Shown here one piece after another: positions 8,004 through 17,043 of a DNA stretch of 37,630 nucleotides. The stretch comes from a virus. Below the pieces are notes generated by a model that saw nothing but the letters and a program-made list of their open reading frames with translations, was not told where the DNA came from and ran no database searches. The position numbers were made by a program, and so were the translations under genes. The first letter of the stretch is position 1; every line of letters starts with the position of its first letter. The stretch spans positions 1-37,630 of the IMG/VR virus record IMGVR_UViG_3300027797_001432. The stretch is one strand, 5' to 3'.

Positions 8004-9476
8004 TTATTTTTTATTTACGATCTGAAATTTAATTTGTTTCTTATAAGTATTTATCTCACCAGAAGAAATTACTTTTAAATCAATAAAATATTCATTTGGT
8101 ATCTTATCTCTTGTGTCAAAAATAAAGTAGTATTCATTTGGGGTCTTATTTATTTTTGTCCAATCTTGAACTTGTACCTCAGTTGTTCCTTCTTTTACAT
8201 AAACTCTATAAAACACATCAACATTTGGTAATTGTTTATTAGTGGTATATGCTTGTTTAACAATAACACCAACTTTTCTAATGTCGGTATTTAAGATCAT
8301 TTCATCTTGTTTAATTCCATAATAATCAAATCCATATAAAGAAGGATTGTTTGTTGACGTTCCTATCTGTATTGATTTTTGTAATGGATATATTGTAAAG
8401 TCATTATATATGTCAGGTAAAGAAAAACCATTTAATTTAACATTTGACCATGTGTCGTTAAAGGTACAAGGGGTTTTATAACCAATTAAAGGTGGTATAA
8501 TAACTTCATAAACACCTTTTGTTTTTTGACAAGAACTAATATTTATTAACCCCGGAATTGGGGATCCACTTGAGTCACTTATTGTAACTGACGGTGGTTG
8601 GTCTAAGTTTTGAAAATCTCCATCCTCAAACACGTAAAGATAAAGTTTATTTATTTTACCAAGAGTAAAATTATTTCTATCATCATCTATAAGATCGTCA
8701 TAGTTTGTTTCTAAAAACGGTTCGTAAAAAGTTTGAGTGTGTCTTGAAAAGAATCCAACAGAATATGATCCTGTTGTCCCTGTTAAATTTTCAACTTGTG
8801 GTAAAAACGCAATACCCCAACCAACAGGATTTAACGTATCTCCTTTAAGAATACCTTCAATTTCTTCTGTCATATCAAACTCAATATTCTCATCACCAAA
8901 TTCAAAGTGTTGGATGTCAACAATTGTTATTGCTGAATAGTTAACTCCTGTACCTGTAGATGTATTTAAATTATTGTAAATTCCGGGATTTCCCCAAAAA
9001 TCTATAGTTGTTGTTTGATACCAATTTGATGGTCTATCTGAAAAATTTTTATCGTTAGGTACTGTAGATATAATATTAGCGTAGTCGTAACCAACCCCTT
9101 CGTCCCAAATTTGAGGTCTATCAGGATCCAAATCAAAATATGGTATCCTAAAAAGAATTAAATCGAATGATGTTGCTCTTAATCTACCTTCAGAATTCTT
9201 TTCATTTAAAAATTCTTTATTAAAGAATGATGTATTTACCATTCTTAACGTATGTTTAATGTTATTATTATCACACAAAGGATTTATAATCCCATCGTTA
9301 TATTTTTCTTTAAGTAGAGTTAAATCCAAATCAAATATAAATCTACTAAACCCCCTTGGGTTTAAAAGATCATCATTCCCATAAAACAATTCGATTACAG
9401 GGTTTCTACCCGTATTTGTTAAACTGTTGGAAATTATGGTATTATTCCTACTGAAATATGAATTATTAATCGACAT
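8004..9476 (-). CDS. Putative tail or baseplate structural protein (490 aa)
   Basis: No family recognised. The protein is rich in Asn, aromatic and beta-forming residues and lacks a signal peptide or membrane segment. The N-terminal 300 residues read like a jelly-roll or galactose-binding type fold (FSRFIFDLDLTLLKEKY; GWGIAFLPQVENLTG; SVGFFSRHTQTFYEPFLET). The C-terminal 200 residues look like one or two Ig-like beta sandwiches (PPSVTISDSSGSPIPG; then VFYRVYVKEGTTEVQVQDW). It lies 20 bases downstream of the gp5-like hub gene on the same strand, with an ATATTTATTA motif in the gap. Context suggests a baseplate or tail-fibre part, perhaps carbohydrate-binding. Confidence 0.5.
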   Translation of the reverse strand: MSINNSYFSRNNTIISNSLTNTGRNPVIELFYGNDDLLNPRGFSRFIFDLDLTLLKEKYNDGIINPLCDNNNIKHTLRMVNTSFFNKEFLNEKNSEGRLRATSFDLILFRIPYFDLDPDRPQIWDEGVGYDYANIISTVPNDKNFSDRPSNWYQTTTIDFWGNPGIYNNLNTSTGTGVNYSAITIVDIQHFEFGDENIEFDMTEEIEGILKGDTLNPVGWGIAFLPQVENLTGTTGSYSVGFFSRHTQTFYEPFLETNYDDLIDDDRNNFTLGKINKLYLYVFEDGDFQNLDQPPSVTISDSSGSPIPGLINISSCQKTKGVYEVIIPPLIGYKTPCTFNDTWSNVKLNGFSLPDIYNDFTIYPLQKSIQIGTSTNNPSLYGFDYYGIKQDEMILNTDIRKVGVIVKQAYTTNKQLPNVDVFYRVYVKEGTTEVQVQDWTKINKTPNEYYFIFDTRDKIPNEYFIDLKVISSGEINTYKKQIKFQIVNKK

Positions 9477-9487
9477 TTACTTTTTTA

Positions 9488-9497
9488 TAATAAATAT
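9488..9497 (-). promoter_or_regulatory. Candidate promoter motif ATATTTATTA
   Basis: Minus-strand ATATTTATTA, 11 bases before the ATG at 9476, overlapping the last base of the upstream gene. Same motif as at 7992-8001. Inferred role. Confidence 0.3.
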
Positions 9498-11026
9498 CAA
9501 TTAATTCTAATATTTTGATTTAATATTGTATTTGGTGCGTTTAATAGTTGTTCTAAAATTTCTGAAGTTCTAGTTCCGTCCCTTCCGACAGGTACCGGAG
9601 ATAATCCATGGAATGGATGTACGTGTGAAATTAAAAATTTAACGATCAAATTAATAAGTTTCATTAATTCATCTCCCCTAACCATAGGGTCTGTTTTTGG
9701 AATTATTTCTTTGGTGTATTTATCTTCTTTTATTCCGTATAATGTTGAACTTAAATCTATTTTTCCTTTTGACGGTATCTCTGTTCCGTGAGACAAAATA
9801 AATACTTTTTCGGCACCCATTGTTGAATATGTTATTGGTGCGGTTGAGTATAGTATTGGAATATATGTTGATTTATTAATTCTAATTGGTCTTGAGGTTT
9901 TATTATAGTCCCAAACTAAATTATAACCTGTTTTTGTGTCGTTTGAATTTAATTTAACTTTGTTACTTATTTTACTAACATTGTCAATCTCTGTTGGTGT
10001 TGCTCCTGTAAGATTTATTAGTTTATCGTAAGTGTTTAGTGTAGGCCTAAAGTAAAATGGAAATTGATCATAAACGTTATGTATTGTATATCCGCTAATA
10101 TTAATTGACCCCTCATTAACCCCTTTAATAAAATCATTAATTAATGTGTAAGTTTCCTTTAATGATTTACCAACAAATTGGATATAGTATTCAGGGGCCC
10201 CTACTATTTGAGACACGTTACTGACAACACTAAAATCTTTTGACTCTAATGATACGTTTAGGGTTCCTGTTAAATTATACGGAACGTTGTATAAATAAAT
10301 TGTACCTGTAAATGCGTCCATCGTATTATCAGGATTTATGATGTCCCAATCAACAACTTTTCTTATTGGTTTACTATCAACAAATATTGTTTGTTCTTCT
10401 TTTTCTTCACCATTTTCGGATTTTGTAGTGTAATTACTTAAATGTAAAAATGCTCTTTTTTCATTTTCTATTGGGAATTTATTAACATCAAAAATACTAT
10501 TTGTTTTGCCGGCTCTTAATAGTAATTCATTTTTCTTAACAATAACATCCGCAGTTCCCCTACCCAATAAAGAATTATCACCAGGTTCAGGAAAGATTCC
10601 AAAACTTTTTATATTTCTATATTCACCTTTTTGGTTTTTAAGTGAAAGCGATTGTTTTATTTTAGAACCTGCGGCGGTAAATTTCTTTGCCGACTCAAAG
10701 TACTCAAAATTTGTTGTTTGTGGTGATGAGAATGGACCTTGTATGTAATACTGATTTAAATTATCAAAAGACTTATCTTGATAAATTATGTTAACTAACT
10801 CGTCTTTTTCTGGTATTTGATTAATATAAAACGGTAATAAAGGTATGAATAAAAACGGGTCTCTTTGAGTCCACGGATCTGTTTCATCACTCCAATTAGG
10901 AATAGAGTTAATTACCGCCTGATAATCTTTAACTTCAGGTCTAACTCTTAACCTTCCCAATACCATGGGATCTTTATTATCTAAAACAACCCCAGGAAAT
11001 ATTATTTGATTTTCATTACCCGCCAT
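9497..11026 (-). CDS. Baseplate hub / spike protein with gp5-type OB-fold domain
   Basis: 509 aa. Residues 8-110 match the OB-fold domain of T4 gp5 and VgrG-like spike proteins: FPGVVLDNKDPMVLGRLRVR, then DPFLFIPLLPFYINQIPEKDELVNIIYQD. In this family the domain sits in the centre of the baseplate at the tip of the tail tube. I see no lysozyme domain as in T4 gp5. The middle part is beta-rich. Near the C-terminus is FLISHVHPFHGLSPVPVG, whose His residues could bind a metal, as in spike tips. It is encoded 11 bases into the end of a small coiled-coil gene and upstream of the 490-aa structural gene. Confidence 0.72.
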   Translation of the reverse strand: MAGNENQIIFPGVVLDNKDPMVLGRLRVRPEVKDYQAVINSIPNWSDETDPWTQRDPFLFIPLLPFYINQIPEKDELVNIIYQDKSFDNLNQYYIQGPFSSPQTTNFEYFESAKKFTAAGSKIKQSLSLKNQKGEYRNIKSFGIFPEPGDNSLLGRGTADVIVKKNELLLRAGKTNSIFDVNKFPIENEKRAFLHLSNYTTKSENGEEKEEQTIFVDSKPIRKVVDWDIINPDNTMDAFTGTIYLYNVPYNLTGTLNVSLESKDFSVVSNVSQIVGAPEYYIQFVGKSLKETYTLINDFIKGVNEGSINISGYTIHNVYDQFPFYFRPTLNTYDKLINLTGATPTEIDNVSKISNKVKLNSNDTKTGYNLVWDYNKTSRPIRINKSTYIPILYSTAPITYSTMGAEKVFILSHGTEIPSKGKIDLSSTLYGIKEDKYTKEIIPKTDPMVRGDELMKLINLIVKFLISHVHPFHGLSPVPVGRDGTRTSEILEQLLNAPNTILNQNIRIN

Positions 11027-11225
11027 TTCTACTATTTTGTTCTTTTAAAATTGTGTTATATGTTGTTTCTATTTTGTCTAAATAATTAGACAACATTAAT
11101 AATTTACTTTTAGTCTGATCAAATTCACCATTTAAAAATTCTAAAACTTTGGTTAAATCTTTATTAGATTTATTTTTATAATCTTTTACTATTTCCGCTA
11201 TTTTTTCTGCGTCTTTAATATCCAT
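11016..11225 (-). CDS. Small coiled-coil protein (69 aa)
   Basis: Almost entirely helical with heptad-like spacing (DAEKIAEIVKDYKNKSN; LSNYLDKIETTYNTILKEQ). I chose the ATG at 11225, one base after the upstream stop codon; an ATG at 11243 would add six residues and overlap the upstream gene. The 3' end overlaps the hub gene start by 11 bases, suggesting translational coupling and a baseplate chaperone or small structural role. Not otherwise recognised. Confidence 0.6.
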   Translation of the reverse strand: MDIKDAEKIAEIVKDYKNKSNKDLTKVLEFLNGEFDQTKSKLLMLSNYLDKIETTYNTILKEQNSRNGG

Positions 11226-11226
11226 G

Positions 11227-13128
11227 TTATATTTTTTTACCACTTAAATTCATTGGCATTACGATCCCGCCAGGAACCCAAGTACCATATCCTGTTATAC
11301 CTTCTACTTTACTGTTTTCATCTTCTTCTTTTTTATTCGCCTTTAACTGTGAGAAAAGAGACGCCAATCCTAAATTGGGACTTCCGTCTGGCATAGGACC
11401 TGTTGGTAAACCTACTTTTTGATATTCCTCAATAGAATTTACAAAGGCTCTTGATGCCGAATATCCACTTAATAGTTTTGTTGCGACTAACAAAGGTTTT
11501 GGTACCGTATCACCAAATCCACTTATTGCGATTTTTAATAACTGTAAGATTTCATCAACCACTCCCTTACATTCTCTCCAATCCTTTATTAATCTTGCGA
11601 CCGTTAAGATTATTTCAATTAGTCTTAATATAATTCTTAATCTTGTTTGAGAGGTCTCTTTTGTTACATCTAAAATTATTGCTTGTAATAAGTTTTGAAT
11701 ATCTTTTTTAATGATGTTAAAAAGTTCCTGTATGAATATTGCACCTATTTGGGACATTATTTGGCTTACCATCCTAAAAAATTTCTTAACAAAATCCATT
11801 AAAGATTTAACCAAGTCCCCAATCGTGGACCCAAGAGATTTTAACATTACCATTATTGGTAATAAAACTTTAGGGGATAGTAATGCAAATAAAATTGATT
11901 TAGGTAAATTTTTTAATAGACTTAAATCAAAATTTATTTTAATTCCAAAACCACTATCATTAGATGCGTTTACAACCGCAGAACTTGCGTTGTCAACCGT
12001 AGCATCAACAGTTTGTCCCGATATAAAAATTAACTCACTAATTGCGTCATTTATTAAAACAGGATCTATAGGGACGTTTACATTATCACAATCCTCAAAA
12101 ACAATAACCCCTTGATAGATATTATTTATTCTTTCCTCTATTTCAAATAGATCAACACTTGTAAATTCAAAAAATGATTCGTCAACCTCATCTAATTCTG
12201 AAGTTTTTGATGTTCCAGCAACATCTATCTCTTTGTTTGAGTCAAAACATAAACCTAATATTCTTTGTAAGATTATTTGGAACTTTGAAAAGTCCCCAAT
12301 TTTTAAATTACCTGAACCAGACTGTATTGATAAAAATCCTGTTAACATCTCAAACAACATAGCAATCACATTGTTAAAATCCAAAATATCTAAAGACGCA
12401 TAATAATCCTTTAATGTTTCTGAAATTTTATTTATACCTGAAGATCTTGACTGTAATGTTACTTTATAAAATTGACCTGGGTTACCGATACCGTCCTGTA
12501 AAACAAACTCAATATCAAAAAGATTTTGACCCGAAGCCCCTCTATAGTATTGACCATATTGATTAAAAAATGAGGTACCCAATGATTGTATTCTATTATA
12601 CAACTCTTTGTTCATTGCGAAAGGAATAGACCCAACGTTTATAGATTGTTTTTCGTATAAAATTTTATTCTTGTCATCTGATGGATCTTTTTTTAGTAAT
12701 GATAATAAATCAATTGACCTAACAGGAATATATAATGGTTGGTTTGGATTAAACTCCTGATCTTGACTACAACCAATTGTATTAATTGATTCTTTTAAAA
12801 GGATCTCGACTAACTTTGGTTTACAATTTGCTAAGGCTCTTACAAATGTTTTTTTTAAATATTCTATAGTATTAGCCCCTTTTCTATTTGTTAAACTTGC
12901 AATATCAACTAATTCGTCTAATTGTGTTTTTTGTTTTTTTTGAGATCTTTTTTTTTCTTTCTCCGCCTCTGATTTAGACCTTCTATTTTTTTTAGAATTA
13001 ACTTCTTCGTTATCTCCTTTTTTCTTAGATAATTGGGCAATATCTTGTCTTACCTGATTATAGGTTTTCGCGGCGTTTATTTTACTTTTAACATCGCCAT
13101 AACTAAAGTTTAAATCTTGTGATGGCAT
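11227..13128 (-). CDS. Large putative virion/baseplate protein with hydrophobic helical core (633 aa)
   Basis: Not recognised. Residues 1-75 are basic and low-complexity (KKNRRSKSEAEKEKKRSQKK). The middle (about 130-340) is mixed. From about 395 to 570 it is strongly hydrophobic and helical (LLSPKVLLPIMVMLKSLG; then repeated amphipathic helices), which could be membrane-active or a buried helical bundle. The C-terminal 70 residues are Gly/Pro-rich (GYGTWVPGGIVMPMNLSG). Position directly before the coiled-coil and hub genes suggests a baseplate or tail part, perhaps one contacting or crossing membrane during injection. That is inference. Confidence 0.5.
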   Translation of the reverse strand: MPSQDLNFSYGDVKSKINAAKTYNQVRQDIAQLSKKKGDNEEVNSKKNRRSKSEAEKEKKRSQKKQKTQLDELVDIASLTNRKGANTIEYLKKTFVRALANCKPKLVEILLKESINTIGCSQDQEFNPNQPLYIPVRSIDLLSLLKKDPSDDKNKILYEKQSINVGSIPFAMNKELYNRIQSLGTSFFNQYGQYYRGASGQNLFDIEFVLQDGIGNPGQFYKVTLQSRSSGINKISETLKDYYASLDILDFNNVIAMLFEMLTGFLSIQSGSGNLKIGDFSKFQIILQRILGLCFDSNKEIDVAGTSKTSELDEVDESFFEFTSVDLFEIEERINNIYQGVIVFEDCDNVNVPIDPVLINDAISELIFISGQTVDATVDNASSAVVNASNDSGFGIKINFDLSLLKNLPKSILFALLSPKVLLPIMVMLKSLGSTIGDLVKSLMDFVKKFFRMVSQIMSQIGAIFIQELFNIIKKDIQNLLQAIILDVTKETSQTRLRIILRLIEIILTVARLIKDWRECKGVVDEILQLLKIAISGFGDTVPKPLLVATKLLSGYSASRAFVNSIEEYQKVGLPTGPMPDGSPNLGLASLFSQLKANKKEEDENSKVEGITGYGTWVPGGIVMPMNLSGKKI

Positions 13129-13496
13129 TACTTATTAAGTTTGTAGTTTTTATCGTCAGTGTCTTTATTAATTAAAGATTTTAAAATATCGTCGTCCATT
13201 TCTAAATCAGATAAAGTAAAGTTATCTTGTTTTTCTTGAGACTTTTGCCAAATTTGAGCTTGGAGTTTTGATAGAGAAAGTTTTTTTTCAACACAGTCAT
13301 TTATAATTTTTTGTTGTTTTTCAATCACAGGACCTATAAGAGTCATATCTTCAGGTTCTTTCATCATTGTTAACATTTTATTTTGAATCCTAATTGCGGT
13401 ATTTCTTTGCTCAACAATTTCATTGTAGATTTCTTGCATTAAAGATAACAATGAGTCTTTAGTTAAATTAATTTCTTTTTTTGGCGGTCTTGGCAT
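13128..13496 (-). CDS. Coiled-coil protein of unknown function (122 aa)
   Basis: Helical, Gln/Lys/Glu-rich (about residues 10-90), with MQEIYNEIVEQRNTAIRIQ and KLSLSKLQAQIWQKSQEKQ as likely coiled-coil segments. The stop overlaps the next gene's start by one base. It lies between the late sigma gene and the 633-aa structural gene. It might be a tail or neck accessory protein, but no family is recognised. Confidence 0.55.
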   Translation of the reverse strand: MPRPPKKEINLTKDSLLSLMQEIYNEIVEQRNTAIRIQNKMLTMMKEPEDMTLIGPVIEKQQKIINDCVEKKLSLSKLQAQIWQKSQEKQDNFTLSDLEMDDDILKSLINKDTDDKNYKLNK

Positions 13497-13516
13497 ATCA
13501 ATAAATATTTTTGTTT

Positions 13517-14269
13517 TTATTTTAGGATTTCATTAATTATTTCTTGATATATTTTTTTATATCTCTTTAAAGAATTCCTTATTTCTTTTGTGGATAAATT
13601 TGTCATTTCTCGTATTTCAAATAAAACAACATTTTTATTGAACTTATTATTATTTGTATTTTCAACAAAAATATTATTATAGTTTTTAAAGATTTCCATT
13701 AAAGCCTCACCTAACTTAATTTCTTGATCGCTAATGTTTTTTTCGTTCATAGAGTCAGATAATTTAATAATAAATTTATTTATTATTTCCTCAGTTGATA
13801 CATCATCATTATCTATGTGGTAAATCATATCAGGAGCATTATGTAGGTCCGCAGAGATATCTTCATAAGATACTTTACGATTCATTTCTTTTTGGTCTTT
13901 GAGTATTTGACCCATAAGATAGTTTTTACATATTGTGCCAAAATACGAGTAAGCCTTTTTTTCTTTTGATGGTTTAAATTTATCTACTTTAGTCATCAAA
14001 AATGAATGAGTGTCTGTATGGATCTCATTAAAATCCATATCTTTTCTGTATAATTTATATCGTCTTATAATTGACGATATCATTTTATCTAAGGGAAATT
14101 TTAAATAATCATTATATATTTTGTTCTTTTCGTCCATTGTAGTTGCGGTTAGATACATTCTAACCGCAGTCTCTTGTGGTTCATCAAAATAATTATTTAA
14201 CTTAGGTTTTCTTCCCTTCTTTTTCTTTTCATCCGTGTCTTCATTTAGTTCAACATTTAATTCCATCAA
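13517..14269 (-). CDS. Late-transcription sigma factor, T4 gp55-like
   Basis: 250 aa, somewhat longer than T4 gp55 (185 aa). It would redirect host RNA polymerase to late promoters. Residues 53-125 resemble sigma region 2: KFPLDKMISSIIRRYKLYRK, HTDTHSFLMTKVDKFKP, then KAYSYFGTICKNYLMGQILK, the last being the typical core-binding/-10 recognition helix pattern. The C-terminal 40 residues (FEIREMTNLSTKEIRNSLKR) look like a helix-turn-helix of region 4, which gp55 lacks in canonical form, so this protein could recognise a longer promoter. An acidic/basic linker at 5-25 precedes region 2. The ATG overlaps the upstream glycosyltransferase stop by 4 bases (ATGA). Confidence 0.8.
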   Translation of the reverse strand: MMELNVELNEDTDEKKKKGRKPKLNNYFDEPQETAVRMYLTATTMDEKNKIYNDYLKFPLDKMISSIIRRYKLYRKDMDFNEIHTDTHSFLMTKVDKFKPSKEKKAYSYFGTICKNYLMGQILKDQKEMNRKVSYEDISADLHNAPDMIYHIDNDDVSTEEIINKFIIKLSDSMNEKNISDQEIKLGEALMEIFKNYNNIFVENTNNNKFNKNVVLFEIREMTNLSTKEIRNSLKRYKKIYQEIINEILK

Positions 14270-15072
14270 ACCTCTTGTGGTTCATACTTTATCTCTCTTT
14301 GTTTGATATAGAAATATTCTTTTTTTGCTGAGTCAATCCAAAATTTAGCTTCATCTTCACTTATTCTGTTATCACCATTTTTGTAATTCCAAAAAATAGA
14401 CCCTTCTCTTAAATTTATATGTTTGTAACCAATTTTAGGTATTGACATGACCTTAACGGAATTTTGTGTCAACCTTAAAAAGAATTCATAACCAAAAGTT
14501 AATTTAATATTATTTTTTAACCCTCCATTATTAATAAACTCTTCTTTTTTAATAACCAATCCCGAAATTTGAAAATTTTGATAGTTGAGTAGTGTTTCAT
14601 TAGTTAGAACCCCCATGTCTTGTGAGATGTTTGCGGCAAAAGTGGCCTCATTAGTAAACCCAACAAAAACTCCTTGATCGTTAACGTCAACAACAATAGG
14701 TAAAAATGCCCCAACATTTTTATAAATTTCCATATATTTTGATGCGTTTTTAAACCAAACGTTAGAGTACTCATCATCAAACTCTAATAGAGATACCCAA
14801 GTTGAGTTTGCTGAAGACACACCATAGTTAACTTGGTCTGCAAAATTAGGTTCCTTTTCCCAAACTAATTTTACAACATTAAGACCTTCAAAATCATATG
14901 AGTTAATGTGATCAGTTAAATCTGTTTCATCACAATAAACAATTACTAATTCATTCACAAAATCTTTTTGATTTTTAACTGAAGTGATACATTTATTAAA
15001 ATAATCCTCGAAGTTTCTGGCTTTACCTGATTTAATAGGTAGTACTACCGATATTGTATTTTTATTTTCCAT
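14266..15072 (-). CDS. Glycosyltransferase, family 2-like
   Basis: 268 aa, GT-A fold. N-terminal NTISVVLPIKSGKARNFEDY is the nucleotide-sugar binding strand; EFDD (about residues 97-100) serves as the DxD metal site; SGLVIKKEEFINNGGL and KLTFGYEFFLRL follow the usual GT2 acceptor-side order. Donor and acceptor cannot be told from sequence. It overlaps the sigma gene by 4 bases and lies 2 bases after the GT-B gene, so it belongs to the same polycistron. Confidence 0.8.
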   Translation of the reverse strand: MENKNTISVVLPIKSGKARNFEDYFNKCITSVKNQKDFVNELVIVYCDETDLTDHINSYDFEGLNVVKLVWEKEPNFADQVNYGVSSANSTWVSLLEFDDEYSNVWFKNASKYMEIYKNVGAFLPIVVDVNDQGVFVGFTNEATFAANISQDMGVLTNETLLNYQNFQISGLVIKKEEFINNGGLKNNIKLTFGYEFFLRLTQNSVKVMSIPKIGYKHINLREGSIFWNYKNGDNRISEDEAKFWIDSAKKEYFYIKQREIKYEPQEV

Positions 15073-15074
15073 AT

Positions 15075-16133
15075 TTATATTGTTTCTAATTTATTTAATT
15101 GGGATTCAAAACTTTCCAATCTTGTGTTTATTGCTCCATTAAAGAATTCAAGAACATCTGATTTAAATTTTTCTTCATTGGATAAATTTTCTGATGTTTT
15201 TTCCATGTTTAAATAAAGTTCAGGGTTAATATTGTCTTCTAACCAATTTTGGATAAAGTCGGCAATTACGTCAGGTAACATATTTTTATTGTTAATCCAA
15301 ACACCATTATCTTCTCCCATCCAATTTGGAACTAAGTTAGGTACTAAACCAATAACAGGGATCCCCATTTTAATTGATTCCAATGGGAAAGTTCCCCAAC
15401 CACTAACCTCGTCAATCCAAACAGAAACAAAACTATCTTTCATTGCTTCGGCAAATTCTACTTCAGATAGACCTCTTAAATCTCTAAATGTTAACCATCT
15501 ATATTGTGGGAATTTGACGTAAAAAGTTTTAATTAAATTTGTTGTGTCTCTATGGTCTCTTGTGTGAATTGAGATAATTGTCTTAGGTGGAAGTTCCTGT
15601 TTTTTAAATGTCTCAGAAATTTTAGGCTCAATTACATCCACAGAAACATTTCTAACAACATTCTTAATATATTCTTTTTGATTTTCAGATGTTGTTAAAC
15701 ATTTTAAAAACCCTAAAAGAGGCCATGTTTGTCCAGGTTGTAAAGTTTCAAAAATATAGTCATAAGATTGACAAAGAACAATTTTACCACAAGGTAAGTT
15801 TGTAATTTGATCCATAACGAAACCATAAATTTCAGGAATTACAATAAGATCTTCAGGAGAGACATCTAAGTTAGTACCTTCAATTGCCTTATGAGGTAAC
15901 TCAGTCATATACTCTTCACTAAGCCAACTTGATACTCCGAAGTAATCTGGTTTTTCGTGAAGGATAATAGGGTTAAATCCTTCTTTTTTTAATTCCATTG
16001 CAATTTCGTAGATATATCTAACCGATGCCTTGGCATTTCCTTTAGTGTCTTGTACTAGAAAATAAATTCTAGATTTTTTGTCTTTCATGTTTTGAATAGA
16101 CCTTTCTAACTTTGTTATTTGTTCAGCATTCAT
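15075..16133 (-). CDS. Glycosyltransferase, GT-B fold (GT1/GT4-like)
   Basis: 352 aa. After a charged N-terminal 20 residues, IYFLVQDTKGNAKASVRYIYE starts the first Rossmann-like domain. The second contains SVWIDEVSGWGTFPLESIKM and GIPVIGLVPNLVPNW, corresponding to the donor-binding E-x-x-x-x-G-x-P element of GT4-type enzymes. No signal peptide or membrane helix, so it is cytosolic. Sugar specificity is unknown. Confidence 0.75.
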   Translation of the reverse strand: MNAEQITKLERSIQNMKDKKSRIYFLVQDTKGNAKASVRYIYEIAMELKKEGFNPIILHEKPDYFGVSSWLSEEYMTELPHKAIEGTNLDVSPEDLIVIPEIYGFVMDQITNLPCGKIVLCQSYDYIFETLQPGQTWPLLGFLKCLTTSENQKEYIKNVVRNVSVDVIEPKISETFKKQELPPKTIISIHTRDHRDTTNLIKTFYVKFPQYRWLTFRDLRGLSEVEFAEAMKDSFVSVWIDEVSGWGTFPLESIKMGIPVIGLVPNLVPNWMGEDNGVWINNKNMLPDVIADFIQNWLEDNINPELYLNMEKTSENLSNEEKFKSDVLEFFNGAINTRLESFESQLNKLETI

Positions 16134-16136
16134 ATT

Positions 16137-16391
16137 TTATAATTTAGTTATTATTTTTTTCATTAATAGGGTGTTAAACGCGATTTTAAAAGGTATTGAT
16201 ACTTCATTACTTTTTAATCCTAAATCTTCGTCAACTTCGTTACTTTCCGTGAGAACAGTTTCTAGCATCGATTTAATAACCTCATATTTTACTAAATGTA
16301 TTTGAGGTTCTCCGCTAACAATCGCCAAATTGACATAGTCCTCCATTACGTCAAGATCAACATAATAGTTTTCATTCAATATTTTAAACAT
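16137..16391 (-). CDS. Conserved-looking small phage protein (84 aa)
   Basis: No function recognised. Acidic, with NYYVDLDVMEDYVNLAIVSG and EPQIHLVKYEVIKSMLETV as a strand-helix pattern; the style recalls small conserved proteins of T4-like marine phages, but I cannot name a family. The start overlaps the HAD-like gene by 8 bases and the stop is 3 bases before the GT-B gene. Confidence 0.6.
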   Translation of the reverse strand: MFKILNENYYVDLDVMEDYVNLAIVSGEPQIHLVKYEVIKSMLETVLTESNEVDEDLGLKSNEVSIPFKIAFNTLLMKKIITKL

Positions 16392-17043
16392 TGTAATTTA
16401 TTTTTTTTAATTCCTCCTCAAATTCAGATAATGATTTAATCGTAAATTCTGAAGGTATGTGTTTATTGTATTGGGTTTCATATTTTATTAAAATTTTATC
16501 CTCATACTTATTCAATAATAAGTCAGGGTTTGATGTAAGTAAAATATCAATTTCATTAAACATTTTATTTTTTGTTATTTCACTATAAAATAATACTTTT
16601 TCTATTAAACAACCAAACTTGGACAAAAAGAACAAAGATGATGGTTTTGACCTACCGATTTCATCTGAAACAATCATTAAGTCGTAAGTATCTCTTAAGT
16701 TATAGTAAATATCATTTAATATATTAAATGATAACATTTCACTAGATGGGGCATGACCAAACAATTCCATTGTATACTCCTCATACATAAAAGAATATAA
16801 ATCATCTTTTGATGGAAATGAAAAATGAGAACTTAAATCTAAAGATGTGACATCATTTAATATTTCATATTTAAATTGACTTTCCGCTAATTCTAATTCA
16901 GTGTTGCCGGAAAGATCCATCAAATACGTCTGATTAGTTTGGTCAACCTCACTTTTATCAATCATATGTTTTTCATAAAGTTGTGTAAATTTACCGATGG
17001 TGTCTCTAAGAACACCATTAATTTCAATCCCTATTCTCTTCAT
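16384..17043 (-). CDS. HAD-superfamily-like protein with altered catalytic motif
   Basis: 219 aa. The N-terminus RIGIEINGVLRDT is in the place of HAD motif I (DxDG[TV]), but the two aspartates are Glu7 and Asn9. The rest of the HAD order is retained: a long cap region (15-115), LMIVSDE with Ser126 as motif II, SKPSSLFFLSKFG with Lys133 as motif III, and EIDILLTSNPDLLLN (165-178) near motif IV. Phosphoryl transfer through an aspartyl intermediate is therefore doubtful, and a binding or structural role, or an unusual chemistry, is possible. It overlaps PhoH by 20 bases and the 84-aa gene by 8, so the three are translationally linked. Confidence 0.6.
   Translation of the reverse strand: MKRIGIEINGVLRDTIGKFTQLYEKHMIDKSEVDQTNQTYLMDLSGNTELELAESQFKYEILNDVTSLDLSSHFSFPSKDDLYSFMYEEYTMELFGHAPSSEMLSFNILNDIYYNLRDTYDLMIVSDEIGRSKPSSLFFLSKFGCLIEKVLFYSEITKNKMFNEIDILLTSNPDLLLNKYEDKILIKYETQYNKHIPSEFTIKSLSEFEEELKKINYNV

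Noticed and set aside
11711-12115. Plus-strand 134-aa open frame
   Set aside because: Lies entirely inside the 633-aa minus-strand gene; composition looks like a shadow, with no motif or start context.
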